Assembly (NCBI GenBank): GCA_021234155.1
Contig: JAJEKV010000027.1
Span: 18,001,644 to 18,065,643, forward strand
Reading direction: 5' to 3'
DNA: 64,000 bases
Source: Isoetes taiwanensis
Taxonomy: Eukaryota; Streptophyta; Lycopodiopsida; Isoetales; Isoetaceae
The translations under genes and the position numbers were made by a program. Under the pieces are notes generated by a model, which was not told the DNA's origin, searched no databases, and saw only the letters and a list, made by a program, of their open reading frames with translations. This document shows, in pieces, positions 11,176 to 22,009 of this stretch (position 1 is its first letter; every line of letters starts with the position of its first letter).

Positions 11176-12708
11176 TCACTCTTCTTGTTCACCAAAGTAT
11201 TTGTCGTCCATAGCTTTCATGATCGGCTTGCTCTCGGATCGGGTTCCGTGAGGCTCTGGATAGTTCGTAAGCACATCGGGCGACAAGAATGGCAAAGAGG
11301 ATTCCGCCAAGACAGATGTAGTCCGAAGGACAACCACCTATCCGGCCTCATATTCTTCAAATCGATATGGCTTAGCAATGATTGTATTTTGCGCCGTTAT
11401 GATAGCACTTGTAGGCGGAGTCGCCTATGATCAGCGGTTGTGTTTGCCATAGTCCTCGAATTGCTCATAAACCCCGTCCCAAATTTTCACCATTATAGGC
11501 TTCCCTTTGTGATGGCCGGATCGAGGTCCTTCACATGCTTCGACCCTTTCGCTTCCCCAAACGAACTTGAACTTCAAACTGAAATGCCGAGAACACCAAG
11601 AACATTGACAATATTTTTCTTTGCCATACAAGACCATATGCCCACTTCAATCCCCTCCCAGCACCATTCAATAATTTCCTTAGCTCTAGGCCCTGGATAC
11701 ACTATTTTATGCTCTGCTTTCATTGGGATCCGCGAGGTGTTAATCTCGGGACGCCTTTGTCGTGGTATACCGCAGCTAATACTCCATTGACGCCAAATAT
11801 TACAAGCTTGGTGGGACCAAATTGATCCCGCTTGGAGTTTGGCTCTGACCATATTTCCGGTTCATCGGGATCCAAATGCGGGATCATTATCTTCTCCGGT
11901 CCTTTCTGGCTGTTAGCAGTGTCTCGCTCTGGATTGTCTTTGTGAAGTGCATTCTCCTCCTCGTGAAGTGAACCGATGCTTTCCAATGACAATGATCCGG
12001 AGTCGTTGACACGGAATTCCCTGAAATGATGACATCTGTCAGAAAGGAAACGAGTTTTCTCGACTCGCGAGTCGAGAATGAAAAGAAAAGGTATTGAAAG
12101 GAAACGTTTTCTCGACTCGCGAGTCGAGAAACACCGATAGAGCAAAGTAAACTCACCTCAATCTCAGGTTTTCAATAATGTTTTCGGCAGCATTCTGGTC
12201 CAAACCTTCGACATTATCGTCTCCGTCAGCTTTGTCTCCCTCGCCCCTCGCCTTTTTATCGCTTCCATTTGTCTTCCTCCCCTGAAATGCTCATGAAGCG
12301 CATCCGTGTATGACTGAATGGTTTCAACCATGTCCTTATTTCCAACCACGGATATAGGTTTCATTCCAAACAGCATAGCCCCCTGAGAGAACAGGCCATT
12401 CATGTACCACTCGCATACAATTTGATCTTCCTCGACCAAGCTGGTTATGAAGTACTTGATAACTCTTGGCCGGATAGGAATTCTATGTATAGGACCGGTC
12501 GCACCATCTTTGCTTTACCTTGTCCATCGATGGAACATCCTCCATAAATCTGCCCCTTCCGTGGTTCCATCCGCTCTTGAGAGATCATGAACTTGTCGAG
12601 ATAATGATGCTCGCTAGACCACCACTTATCCGTGTCGACCACCGATCTTGAAATCAAAACCAAAACTATGTTGGCAAAGCTTGGTGCCTTCGCAAGCCAA
12701 GTCCGCAC
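11176..12708 (-). CDS. FCP1/NIF-type HAD phosphatase domain gene, C-terminal exons (frames broken)
   Basis: Exon 12708 to 12157 encodes an unrecognised region (DTDKWWSSEHHYLDKFMISQ, then VRPVLYIEFLSGQE) and an acidic linker (GEGDKADGDDNVEGLDQ). After the intron, the exon from 12020 gives EPEIWSEPNSKRDQFGPTKL, then KLVIFGVNGVL at the position of the HAD motif I strand. Next come EIIEWCWEGIEVGIWSCM, KKNIVNVLGVL, KFKFVWGSE and GKPIMVKIWDGVYEQFEDYG, then GDSAYKCYHNGAKYN, and an end at KAMDDKYFGEQEE with TGA at 11178-11176. This is the FCP1 homology order of protein-Ser/Thr phosphatases. The motif I nucleophile Asp reads as Gly (GGC at 11794-11792). At least three one-base frame changes occur between 11800 and 11400, so it is a pseudogene or has consensus errors. 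Confidence 0.7.
12021..12156 (-). other. GT-AG intron holding two palindromes
   Basis: The donor GAG/GTGAGT falls after 12157 and the acceptor ATTTCAG before 12020. Splicing joins AENIIENLRLR to EFRVNDSG in one frame. The 136-nt intron contains two full palindromes (12108-12131 and 12057-12078), making up roughly a third of it. Confidence 0.65.
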
Positions 12709-15420
12709 TCATGATCAAGTTCAGATATGGAGTGCATGATCTTGTTGGTGAAGTTAATATCACCGCCCATTGGGAGACAAAGCAGCTGTTTGATTGCCCT
12801 ATGATGCAAAAGACAAGGAAACCGAAAGTATCCGTGTCGGTCATATCCGCATTACGCCTTGTACCAATCGCTCTATGTCACTTTGTCATAAAAAGGGTGG
12901 GGTCTTCGATCATATTGATGGCAAATAGTGCCACGGGTCCAGTGCCGCCTGCACCACCAAATCCCTTGTGTCCCAAAGTAACCGTAAATGGGGAGCTATC
13001 GTCCCGCCTTAAATGGGACCACCCCGAATCCAAGCTTCCTTTTCAGAATTGCCATAGCACGCTCAGGGAAAGGAAGGGTTTTGACGCTACGCCAGCTTGG
13101 TGTTGATGTAGGGTTGACATAGACGGTTCAATTCCTTCATGTCTTCCTCATCAAGGGCAGCCTTTTCCTTGTAATAATCAAAATCATGGTATTCATTAGA
13201 TGCAACGCTGCGTAACTCCGTGATGCCTTCTTTCTAACGCACGCCGCCGCTTTAGGACTGTGGCATAATCCTTTGCGCCCCCGCATTTTAGAACTCCCCG
13301 GGTCTTCCTTAGCGGATTGTTCCCTCCAAGATTTTGCCTTGTAGGTCAAGCGCTTTGTCCGTGAGGCCCTCGTATCCTCTTCATGAACCGCTTGTCAAAC
13401 AACTTGGGGTCCGCCCGCTTGAAATTCTCCATTGCTGTCCTTCAAATTTTTGCCTCTTGTCCATTGAGCCCATATGTCAGTCCATTTCTCCCAATCGCCT
13501 CGCTAAGAATGAGGTCATATTGGTCCGAGAGAGACTCCCCGCCTTTCCTTGGTGTTCTCTTCTTCTTCTCCTCTTCTTCCTCTCCCTCCGTCATCTTCCT
13601 CGTCCCTCCTCCAGCAAACATATCCGCATAGTTTCTCAAAGGTCTTCCACTTATCCGAGGGAGCCCTCGCTTTCCTTTCGACCGAGGGACAACCCAATGC
13701 TTTCCACCGTTGCCTAGCGTGTATGATCCGGTCGATATAAAGGCTGCATTCGCACAATGTACCAATGTCGAGCATGAAAGTATCTACAAACACCCTAATA
13801 AACAAGAAAATAGTAGCCACGGGTTTTCTCGACTCGCGAGTCGAAAAGTCCCTTGAATGTCTAATTTTCTTTTACTTCTTCGGTTTTTCGACTCAAGAGT
13901 CGAGAAAGCTCGTGATCCTTTGATTTTCTCAGGTTACCACGGCTTTCTCGACTTCGCGAGTCGAGAAACCCCGATAATAATCGGCAAATGTTAGGATGGT
14001 TGGGCTTTCGACTTCAGCGAAGTCGAGAATGGAAAGATTCGTGAGTTATTTACCTTACGTGAGCTCGCGACTTTCGCCGCTATTGTGTTCGCGCAAGCTA
14101 ATGCCGCCAATTCGGTTCTTTGGGCGCCTCCGCCGAAAAGAACTCGCGACTCGCTTTGGCATATCTATCCTGATCCTTTATGCACCTCCTTCTCCGTCTC
14201 CAATACTTGAGCCGCCTCACCAATGCTTTCGACCGCCTACAACCCGTAACCGGACGCCTTTTTCCCTTCGCCGGATCTTCCTCGGACTTCCAAATTTAAC
14301 AACTCACCGCCGATCCGCTAAAAGGTATGACATCCGCAGGCATTGATCTCGGGAATGATGTCGCACCATCGGTTCGGAATCTCCAAAGATGTGTGCCGGA
14401 TTAAATTCCCCTGGGGTTGAACAAGACGGCATCTCCCGTGCAAACCTTCAGCCGCCTAATGTCCAAAGAAGAAATTTGTGTGATATTCCCAACGGATAAT
14501 ACCGAGCTAGACGCCCATTTTCTCAGGCCCCTCTCGCGGAAATCCCGACCGATCATCCGATCGAGGTTTGGGGACTCGACCATATCTTCGCCTCCTTCCT
14601 CATCCGATTCCTCCCGTGGTGTCATCATCCCCATCTTTGTTTTTGGTGGACTTTTTGTGTATGAACCACAACTTCATTCCCCAATCAGAGTGTTCAAGAC
14701 AAGAGAGAAGTGAAGCTCCCGTATTGAAACGCTTTTTTTCCGACTGAAATCTCCATACCAAGCTCCCCGGATGTTAGGGTTCCCCCTCCTTCATCCCTTC
14801 CGTGATCCTTCCACCCAAGGTTCTGACAATTTAAAGGCGCGGCCTTTTTTTTTCTGCCCTTAGCCTTGCTCATGGAAGAGTGAGAATAATTTGAAACCGC
14901 TAATTTTTGGTGCGATAGAACTTACTCTTTTCCGGCGCCCCTCGACATGTAGTGTTAAATGCTTTGAATCATGCAGAGATCGGAGAGCACAACACCGATT
15001 TTCTTGTACTTGTCTCCTGAGCTCTTCTTGTCCCTTTGGTGTAGAAACAGATCTTTCTCCTTCCCACTTGTCGATACCTTGACATACCACCAAGAATCTG
15101 CCCTTTGTTTCAAGAAGCTCTGTCTCCATCCCTCGATGACGAAGAATGGAGTTCGCCCGGTGATCACCAAAGGAGTCCGGTGAATGCCGCAAGATGAAAG
15201 GATGGATCGCTTAAGGTATTCCGACAAAAGAAAAACCTCGTGAGCTCACCTCGGGTGTTTGTCTTCTTCTTCTTCTCGCCACCGGTAGAAGCATCCCCTC
15301 CCGGCTACCTCGCTTCTTGGGCCAGGAGTCATGTCGAGATGCCCTCTCATCTTCTTTCTCGACCCCTCTCTCAGAAATTAAGTCTCCTCCGCTAGCGTTG
15401 AGTTTTTAGGACTGCATGTA
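12709..15420 (-). CDS. Upstream exons of an unrecognised multi-exon gene, probably the 5' part of the FCP1-like gene
   Basis: Several stretches read as protein on the minus strand with splice-like ends. One around 15390-15240 reads SRHDSWPKKRGSREGMLLPV, then a basic run ARRRRRQ, and ends at a GTGAGC donor. Others are about 15230-14930, about 14640-14400 (GMMTPREESDEEGGEDMVES) and about 14260-14070. The stretch about 13790-13440 contains RIIHARQRWKALGCPSV, SDKWKTFEKL and the acidic/basic run GEEEEEKKKR, and is faintly SANT/Myb-like. About 13210-13090 reads NEYHDFDYYKEKAALDEEDM and about 13020-12900 reads SSPFTVTLGHKGFGGAGGTG. Frame changes are frequent. Palindromes at 13825-14030 fall in likely introns. 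I cannot assign a function, and whether this joins the phosphatase exons is inference from strand and spacing. Confidence 0.4.
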
Positions 15421-15481
15421 AAAAGATCGGGCGTGTTCTTTAATTTTGAAGTTAAGGACATGCAATCATTTATGAAAAGAA

Positions 15482-15518
15482 GCGGGCTAAAGTACAAAGA
15501 CGGTCGGCTTTAGCCCGC
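15482..15518. repeat. Perfect 11-bp hairpin
   Basis: GCGGGCTAAAG (15482-15492) pairs exactly with CTTTAGCCCGC (15508-15518) across a 15-nt loop. No poly-T follows, so this is not a typical RNA polymerase III terminator. Function unknown. Confidence 0.7.
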
Positions 15519-16006
15519 CAAACACTATTTCAAATTTAATCACATCAAGGGACTAAGTGAGCGGAGCGTAGTTTATCTTCCCCGCGGCATTGGGGACCTC
15601 GAGTTCGAGGGGAGCATCGATCGTTAGCGACTTCCGGAATGGCGCCAGCGACGCGGTAAAAGTCAAACTAACGCCTTGCATATGTGTTTTTCCCCGACCG
15701 CCCTATTGCAAAAGCAGTTGATTTGATCGATGAGCACGGAGCTAAGGTAGGAAGCGAGAGGAGCCGCCAAACACGGGAACTCTACATAATCGGCGCCATG
15801 GAATCGGGGATACGCGAGAATCGCAGATGATACAAGTATTAGATGCGAATACACTCTTGAAGAGACCGGCGGAAGAAGCAAAGACTCTAGGTGAGGTCAT
15901 GGGGATCCGTGGATACAAAGGGCTCCAAGGAATTACTGCGTGAAGAGGTGAGTTTCAGAGATGCCTATGTTATTTCGCTTGTAGAACATGCCGTATGTGT
16001 TTAAAT

Positions 16007-16144
16007 AATGGAACTGCTGATAAGCTCGACGGATTCATTGTTTCTTTGTCGAGCATTTTTCAGCTTCGATAGATGATTTACTCTCTGGGTTGAGAGATGC
16101 TCGGCAAGGAAACAATGGATCGGGGGTAAAGAACAGTTCCGTTT
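16007..16144. repeat. Long imperfect hairpin, MIR- or MITE-like
   Basis: The left arm AATGGAACTG...ATTCATTGTTTC...GTCGAGCAT folds onto the right arm ATGCTCGGCAAGGAAACAAT...CAGTTCC. The inner duplex is about 25 bp with a few mismatches, and a shorter outer duplex is formed by GGAACTG and CAGTTCC. The loop is about 37 nt. Shape and size are compatible with a plant microRNA precursor or a small foldback element. There is no expression evidence. Confidence 0.5.
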
Positions 16145-16219
16145 TAGGTGTGTTTTTTCATGGACTGTTTACTTGGAATGTTGTACATAGATCAGGCTAG
16201 GACTAAGGCCCAGGAGATG

Positions 16220-17530
16220 CGGTTCAAATGCATCCTCTTGTAGTTAGTCGGAGGGGCCTCCAACCTGTCCGAACCACTCCTCTTCGCAATATTCGAGGAA
16301 GATGGTTCGAAGGAGAGTGGCTCAGACAGGCTAGAGGCACTTGGGACTAAAAACAGGAGAATAGAAAGTGCAGTACTTGTAGAGAATGCAAGCCTTGGCT
16401 TCCTCTCTGTGGTTTCCCTGTGGTTAGTTGTAGAGGCCTCCACCCAGTCCGAGCCCCTCCCCTTCGCAATATTCGACGAAGATGGTTCGAAGGAGAGTGA
16501 CTCTGACTGGGTCGAGGCCACTGCTACCATACACAGGAGAATTGGCTGGCTAAGGGATTCTCGACTTGCGAGTCCGTAATCGCGATTTGTTGGTTGCTGT
16601 CTATTATCTCGGGCAAGTCGAATGCCTTGGCCATCCGTAACTCCCAAGTACACACCTGAGTGCCGGTTGGTTAAGGCATTCCCGACTCGCGAGGCGAGAA
16701 TGCAGACAGCAAGCTCTATGGTTTCCCTGTGCAGAGAGTGGCTCTGACTGGGTAGAGGCCACCACCCACACGAGAATTGGTCGGTTAGAGGATTCTCGAC
16801 TAGCGAGTCGAGAATGCCGGTTCTATATTCTCGACTTCATAGCAAGTCGAAATGCCTTAGCCATCGAGAACTCCCGATGGTACACATGGAGTGCCTGTTG
16901 GGTAAGGCATTCCCACTCTTCATGGTGAGAATGCATACGCCAAAGCTCCTCGGGGTTTCCCTCGGGTTGCTAAGAGTTGGCTCTGGCAGACAACAAAACA
17001 ACTTCCCTTCGCAATGTCCGAGGAAGATAGAAGGAGAGTTGTTAAGACTGTCTGCAGGCCAGCTCTAGAGTGCACTAGAGCTGGCCGTTTTCTCGACTCA
17101 CGAGTCGAGAAAGCGGCCAGCACCTCGGTTAGTAAGCCGCCGGCCTCCACTCCAATCGTGGCCCATCCCCTTCGCAATATTCAACGGCGAAGATGGTTCA
17201 AGGAGACGGTCTTTGATTGGGTAGAGGCCATTGCACCACAATACCGAGAATTGGTTTGCTAATAGTTGGCCTTCAGACAGTGAAAACCACTTCCCTTCGC
17301 AATGTCCGAGGAAGATAGAAGGAGAGTGGTTAAGACTGTCTGCAGGCCAGCTCTAGAGTGCACTAGAGCTCATAGCGTTTTCGACTCACGAAGTCGAAAG
17401 CTGCCACCTCGAGTGGTTAGTCGCCGAGGCCCTCCACCCGGTCGGGCCAGGTCCTCTTCTTCGCAATATTCGATGAGCATGGTTCGGCGAGAGTGGCTCG
17501 ACTGGTGGAGGCACTCATGACCGCACAAAG
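16220..17530. repeat. Cluster of six related foldback hairpins
   Basis: Six units share a loop core resembling CTTCGCAATATTCGAGGAAG, centred near 16295, 16475, 17010, 17185, 17306 and 17470. Flanking arms are complementary within each unit but differ between units. For example, CAGACAGTGAAAACCACT pairs with AGTGGTTAAGACTGTCTG at 17276-17342, while the unit at 16987-17056 has AACAACT paired with AGTTGTT. A 12-bp stem GGCCAGCTCTAG/CTAGAGCTGGCC follows one unit (about 17057-17086), and a truncated version follows another (about 17345-17370). The palindromes described separately alternate with these units. Confidence 0.7.
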
Positions 17531-17731
17531 GGCCATTGGCAGGTATCACATTCTCGACTCACGAGTCGAGAAGGCTGCTACCAACGAGGTTCTAAAGAAT
17601 GTGAAGACATTGGGTAGGCTGTGCAATCCAGTCATGCGAAGTCGAGAATCCCTCAACACCAACAAATCCGCCAGTACGCTCCCTTCTTCGCCTCGCTGAA
17701 GTCGAGAAGTTCTCACTTCATGAAGTGAGAA

Positions 17732-18779
17732 GAAGGCCCCTACTTCCCGGACTTGGCGTTGAAGTATTCTCAACTTCGCCACTCCCTTCATGTCTCCTGC
17801 AGTGGATTTGCTGTGAGTTAGAAATGGAGATTCTGTGAAGCAATTCCTATTCTGAGTTCTTGCTGGGAGAAAGACATTCCTAGTTATTTTCTGTTAATGC
17901 TCTGCAATATCTTACTTCCTAACACCAGTCTCTGATGATTTCTATCTCGGTTGCTTGCTACTACTCTAACCACTATTCTCACTTGTGCCTGTACAATGTA
18001 TTCAATTCAACCACAAGCAAGAAAAAGATAACAAAAAACAGAAAAAACAATACAAAGATTAATGAGATTAATGAGAAAACAGAGAACAAAGGAGAACAAA
18101 GACAGAGAACAAAGGGAGAACAAAGATGTAAAAAATGAGATTAAAAAAGGGTATGATATTACAAAAACATACCTGGAAGATTTGCTGGATGAGGAGGAGG
18201 CTTCCGAGTTCGCTTCCATGTGGGTATAGTCGTTGGCAAAGCGTGAATAAGGATTTGTCGGGCTGTAAATTGTATCAGGGATTAATAAGAGCCTCTAACA
18301 AATGTAATATAAGTAAAAATGCACTAAAGGACTTACGTAAAACTAAAAAGCAAAGACTAAAAAGGGCCTCACTTTCTTCTCGGCGGAACGCCTGGCCGAA
18401 CAATGAATCACAACGAGAACTTCTTGGGCCGGAAGCGCCCCGATCCGTCGACCAAAGTTCGCTGTCATAAGATGGCGCTGGAATCGCCGGCTTGCCTCGA
18501 TCGATCGCCGACGGTGAAAAGCCGCCCTAAGAAAACAGGGAGGAAGAGTGATCGAGAGAAAAACAGGGGAGGAAGAATGGTCGGGGGGGAGGAAGAGGGT
18601 GCGATTAACTGGCCGCACCCTCGAACCCTCGTAAAAAGTGCAATAATAAAACCATTGTCACGTGTGGGCCATGCCCTCCATGACGCGTGGCGGCATTCTT
18701 GATTCGACATGGCCCGCGGTTTCAGCCTCTCGAAGAGGCCACGTGGCCATGACAAAATATGAAAGGGTAGGTTATATGT
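17732..18779. other. Unassigned stretch of the 12.3-kb element
   Basis: AT-rich with A-rich runs at about 18010-18150, then a GC-richer block 18370-18760. The GC-richer block reads openly on both strands, but with low-complexity composition and no recognisable domain. I cannot support a gene. Confidence 0.3.
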
Positions 18780-19030
18780 TTATATATGTTATCTTATGTA
18801 TTTAATAAGGTTTCAATGGTTGTATTTAATATGGTTTCAATGGTTGTATTTAATATGGTTTCAATAGTTACAATGTTTACATATGGTTTAGAATGAGTGT
18901 GGTTGTATGCTTTAATATGGTTATATGATTTTAGTTAATATGGTTGTATGATTTTAGTTAATATGGTTGTATGATTTAATATGATTATATTTAATATGTT
19001 TGTATGGTTTTATATGGTTCATATGGTCAT
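18780..19030. repeat. AT-rich minisatellite
   Basis: Short tandem units of about 20-28 bp built from GTATTTAATATGGTTTCAAT and TTAATATGGTTGTATGATTT. They degrade progressively toward the DUF7869-like gene. Noncoding. Confidence 0.7.
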
Positions 19031-19079
19031 ATTTGTGGTGTTTGGGGCTATATGGTTTTAATGTGAGCTTTTTCATTCA

Positions 19080-22009
19080 GGGGAGCATGTGAGATGAGTA
19101 AAATGGAGCCGTGGAATTCAAAGGAGGCCATTGCCCTAGGCTCCAATGGAGGAAGATGGGTTGCCTTTTGTTGCACCCTTGCAATCAGACGGTATTTGCA
19201 GAGGGCATAATAACTGCAGTTGATCCATTTGATAGTGTGAATGATGAGAGGCTGGGAGATGAACATCTTGGAGTTGGCATTGTGAAGCTTCTTATCGAAG
19301 TTGATACTATCATGTCCTGTGGAAGCTCTAGTGATTGCATTGTGTGCTCGTGGTCTGCCGGAGTCCCAAGCTCGGTTTGAGATGGCCAATTAGATTTATT
19401 ACACACAAGAATGGTGATACTCTAGAATGCCCCATTGAACTACACACCCCAAGGCCCACCCAAGGCCATGTGGAAGATTTGGTGGCCGATGAGCATCCTT
19501 TGATCACAAGGAAGAGACGCTATGTCTTTCATAAAAGGCAGCCAAAGGTGCCCAAGAGGCCTAGAAGTGACAAATATTTAGAAAGGATGGAAAGTATGGC
19601 ACCAACCAAAGAAAACCCGAGGCAATTAGGGGACAAGAGTGTTGCAACCTAGATTGCATAGTGCATTACAATGTGGATGACCTCGTGCAGATAAGGTCCC
19701 AATACATTGGACAGCTTCAAAAAGATAGGATTAATTTCATTTACTCCTTGTGTAGGAATTCCAGCTATGATGAAAACACAGATCTACCGCTATATCAATT
19801 GAGGGGAATGAAGGTATGTATGAGAGCATTGAGATGGATTCTTGGGGTGAGCAAGTCTTTATTTTACGTGACACTTTGGGAGCAGGTTAGAAAAGGGCAC
19901 ACTTTGTTCCAACATGGTAATGCACTCACTTTGAAACCTAGAGCAAATACTCTAAAGGCCATTGCGGTCTTGAGAGCTTTGTGAGATACATGTCTCAATC
20001 TATGCCCCACAAGTCGAAGGTGAACGAGCACGGTGTGCGAAGTGGTGCAAAGAGTGTTGCCACAACACTATATCCAAAAAGGAGTGCCTTAAGGAGGTCA
20101 ACTCCATCCTAGAAACCACTGGAGGTAGGCCTCTTTCTCAATCACATTTCATCAAGTTATGGAGCACTCACTTCTGGGGCGGAGTGTCCTACAACACATG
20201 CCATTCTCAAAGTGCAACACTTGCATTCAACTCAAGGATACACTTGCATCAACTGCAATAGAGAAAGAAAGAATTGCAATTAGGGAGCAATTTGCGATCA
20301 CCAAAGGGACCAAATATCATGGAGACAGTTGTATTGGCAATGGAGAACATTTTCTCGAGATGCAAAATGGACAAATTTTTGTGTATAATTCATGATAAGA
20401 TGGACCAACACAAGACTTTCTTGCCAAAGCTAGATCCTTTACCCAAGCGTTGTCAAAACGCTTTTCAGATGAAAGTAAGTCCGGGCGGGTGTATTAACAC
20501 ATGGTCATGGAACTGGAACATATGGTCATTTTGTGCTTGATCTATGGAGAGATGATCCAAACTTCCATGTGAGCTCTATTTTCAAGTGCCCGAGAACACT
20601 AGAGAAAGGATCGATAGAAGGGAGGAGGTATTCCCCTTCAAAGACCCATTTTTGAGGCTTTGATGGATGATCAACCGCTTTGTTACCAAAGGCGATAAAA
20701 AGCTCACATCCAAGGTGTCTAGTGAATCAAGGAGGACTTGGGATGATTTCCCCTTACTTGAGAAATCACCGCCTCGAGGAGCTATGTGTTCGCTTGGACA
20801 ACCGTTGGAAAGAAAACAAGAATAGATGGATGTTTGGGGCAATGTCATACTTGACAAAGAAGTGGGAGTATTCAAAGTTGTGAAAGTGGGATTCATGATG
20901 GTTGGGCATACGCATGATGATATAGATGGATTCTTTGGAACTTTCTCCACCAAGCTCAAGAGAGAAAAACGTGACCACTCTCCCCTGAACTAATGGATGT
21001 GTTTGAGAGCTGCATTGACCCCAACCCAATGGCTTTCTTGATGGATGAGGTTGCGATTGGAAATCATTTGTAGAAGGATACTTGCTAGATGGCAAGGACC
21101 GGTTGACAGACACACAAAAGCCACTTCAATTCAAGTTTTGGGTTAGGGATGGAATACCAATCATGCAATATAAGTGGAGACCAGGTGACAAGTTGTGGAT
21201 GCCCCAGACAAGGTATCGAAGTTGTGGCAAAGGGGTGCTTCTGGTGAAGTTCTCATTCCTAAAGGGCAGCCAAAACCACTACCTCCCTTCAAGACAGTCA
21301 AAAGACTCTAGCCAACCGGTGAAGGGCATCAAGGATTACATAACGACCGGGATGATGTTCAAATGGAAAGCACACCTCCACTCTTAAGAAAAATCAAATG
21401 GACTCCCTAATCAAGTCTTGGGAGAAAGTTGTGACATGCTTAGAAACCCAACAGACCATGTGGGAGGGAGCTAAGAGACGGGTTCTTGCCGAGTCAAGAT
21501 GGGAGGGTTCTCAAGGTGCAAGCACGTCTAAGAATGCTCACTTGGGTCCCAACAAGGGTTCCAAGTGGTTTGTGGGAAGTAAGGCCTCAAAGCCAAGTGG
21601 TTTGATCTTCCCGAGTGGGATCCCTTTGAGGACATCAAGGAAGGATACTTTGTGCTAGTAGGCCTGATGATGAGGACTGGCCCAATATGGTTAGGGGTGG
21701 CACTCTCCTCGATGTGACCACCACTATGCCCGATGGAGAGGAGTTAAGGCCCCTGGATTCCAAATTCAATATTGGGAGCCCATTGGGAGGCACAAGAAGG
21801 GCAACTTGAAGGAGCAATACACTGACTGCTGGGAGAAGAAGTGGAGGGCAAATTATGCTGACCCTCAAAGGAGGGAATTGGTGGAGTGTGTGGTATGGTC
21901 ATATCCAAGTTCTCACATTGCAAAAGACAACACACACAAGATCCCAAGAAAGGAGATGGACAAGGCCATGAGCAACCTCCATGCTATATCATTGTATGAG
22001 GGTGCATAA
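19080..22009 (+). pseudogene. DUF7869-like transposon protein remnant
   Basis: Readable in pieces on the plus strand with many frame changes. It begins near 19111 and includes AEGIITAVDPFDSVNDERLG (about 19197). Then come HKTFLPKLDPLPKRCQNAFQ (about 20410), HGHGTGTYGHFVLDLWRDDP (about 20500), RLDNRWKENKNRWMFGAMSY (about 20790) and VGFMMVGHTHDDIDGFFGTF (about 20885). The Asn-rich ENKN block followed by a HTHDDID block is the hallmark I know from DUF7869 proteins of plants, algae and animals, which are generally transposon-like. The C-terminal part ends with LHAISLYEGA and a stop at 22007-22009, only 171 bp from the right terminal repeat. It may encode the mobility protein of the 12.3-kb element; catalytic activity is not established for the family as far as I know. 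Confidence 0.55.

Larger units (their letters stand above)
15421..16200. other. Noncoding stretch with two hairpins
   Basis: No gene recognised. It contains a perfect 11-bp stem at 15482-15518 and a longer imperfect hairpin at 16007-16144, listed separately. Confidence 0.4.
10949..17731. repeat. Dispersed 22-30 bp palindrome family (TTTCTCGACTCG plus its reverse complement)
   Basis: Clear copies are at 11044-11073, 12057-12078, 12108-12131, 13825-13847, 13885-13907, 13944-13968, 14005-14030, 16677-16702, 16792-16815, 16827-16853, 17088-17111, 17378-17399 and 17551-17572. Degenerate ones are at 10949-10966, 16556-16578, 16906-16932 and 17680-17710. A variant with core CACTTCATGAAGTG is at 17710-17731. 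The arms stay complementary while the central bases vary (CG, GT, AC, TAG, AAG). Two copies sit in one intron. None is seen outside the 12.3-kb element. Confidence 0.85.

Noticed and set aside
13442-13820. Myb/SANT-like DNA-binding domain in the FCP1-linked gene
   Set aside because: Only scattered tryptophans (RWKAL, KWKTF) and acidic/basic runs are visible, split across frames. Too weak for a domain call.
10949-17731. CRISPR-like array, because short palindromic repeats recur
   Set aside because: Spacing is irregular (tens to thousands of bases), repeats vary, there are no cas genes, and the host is eukaryotic with introns.
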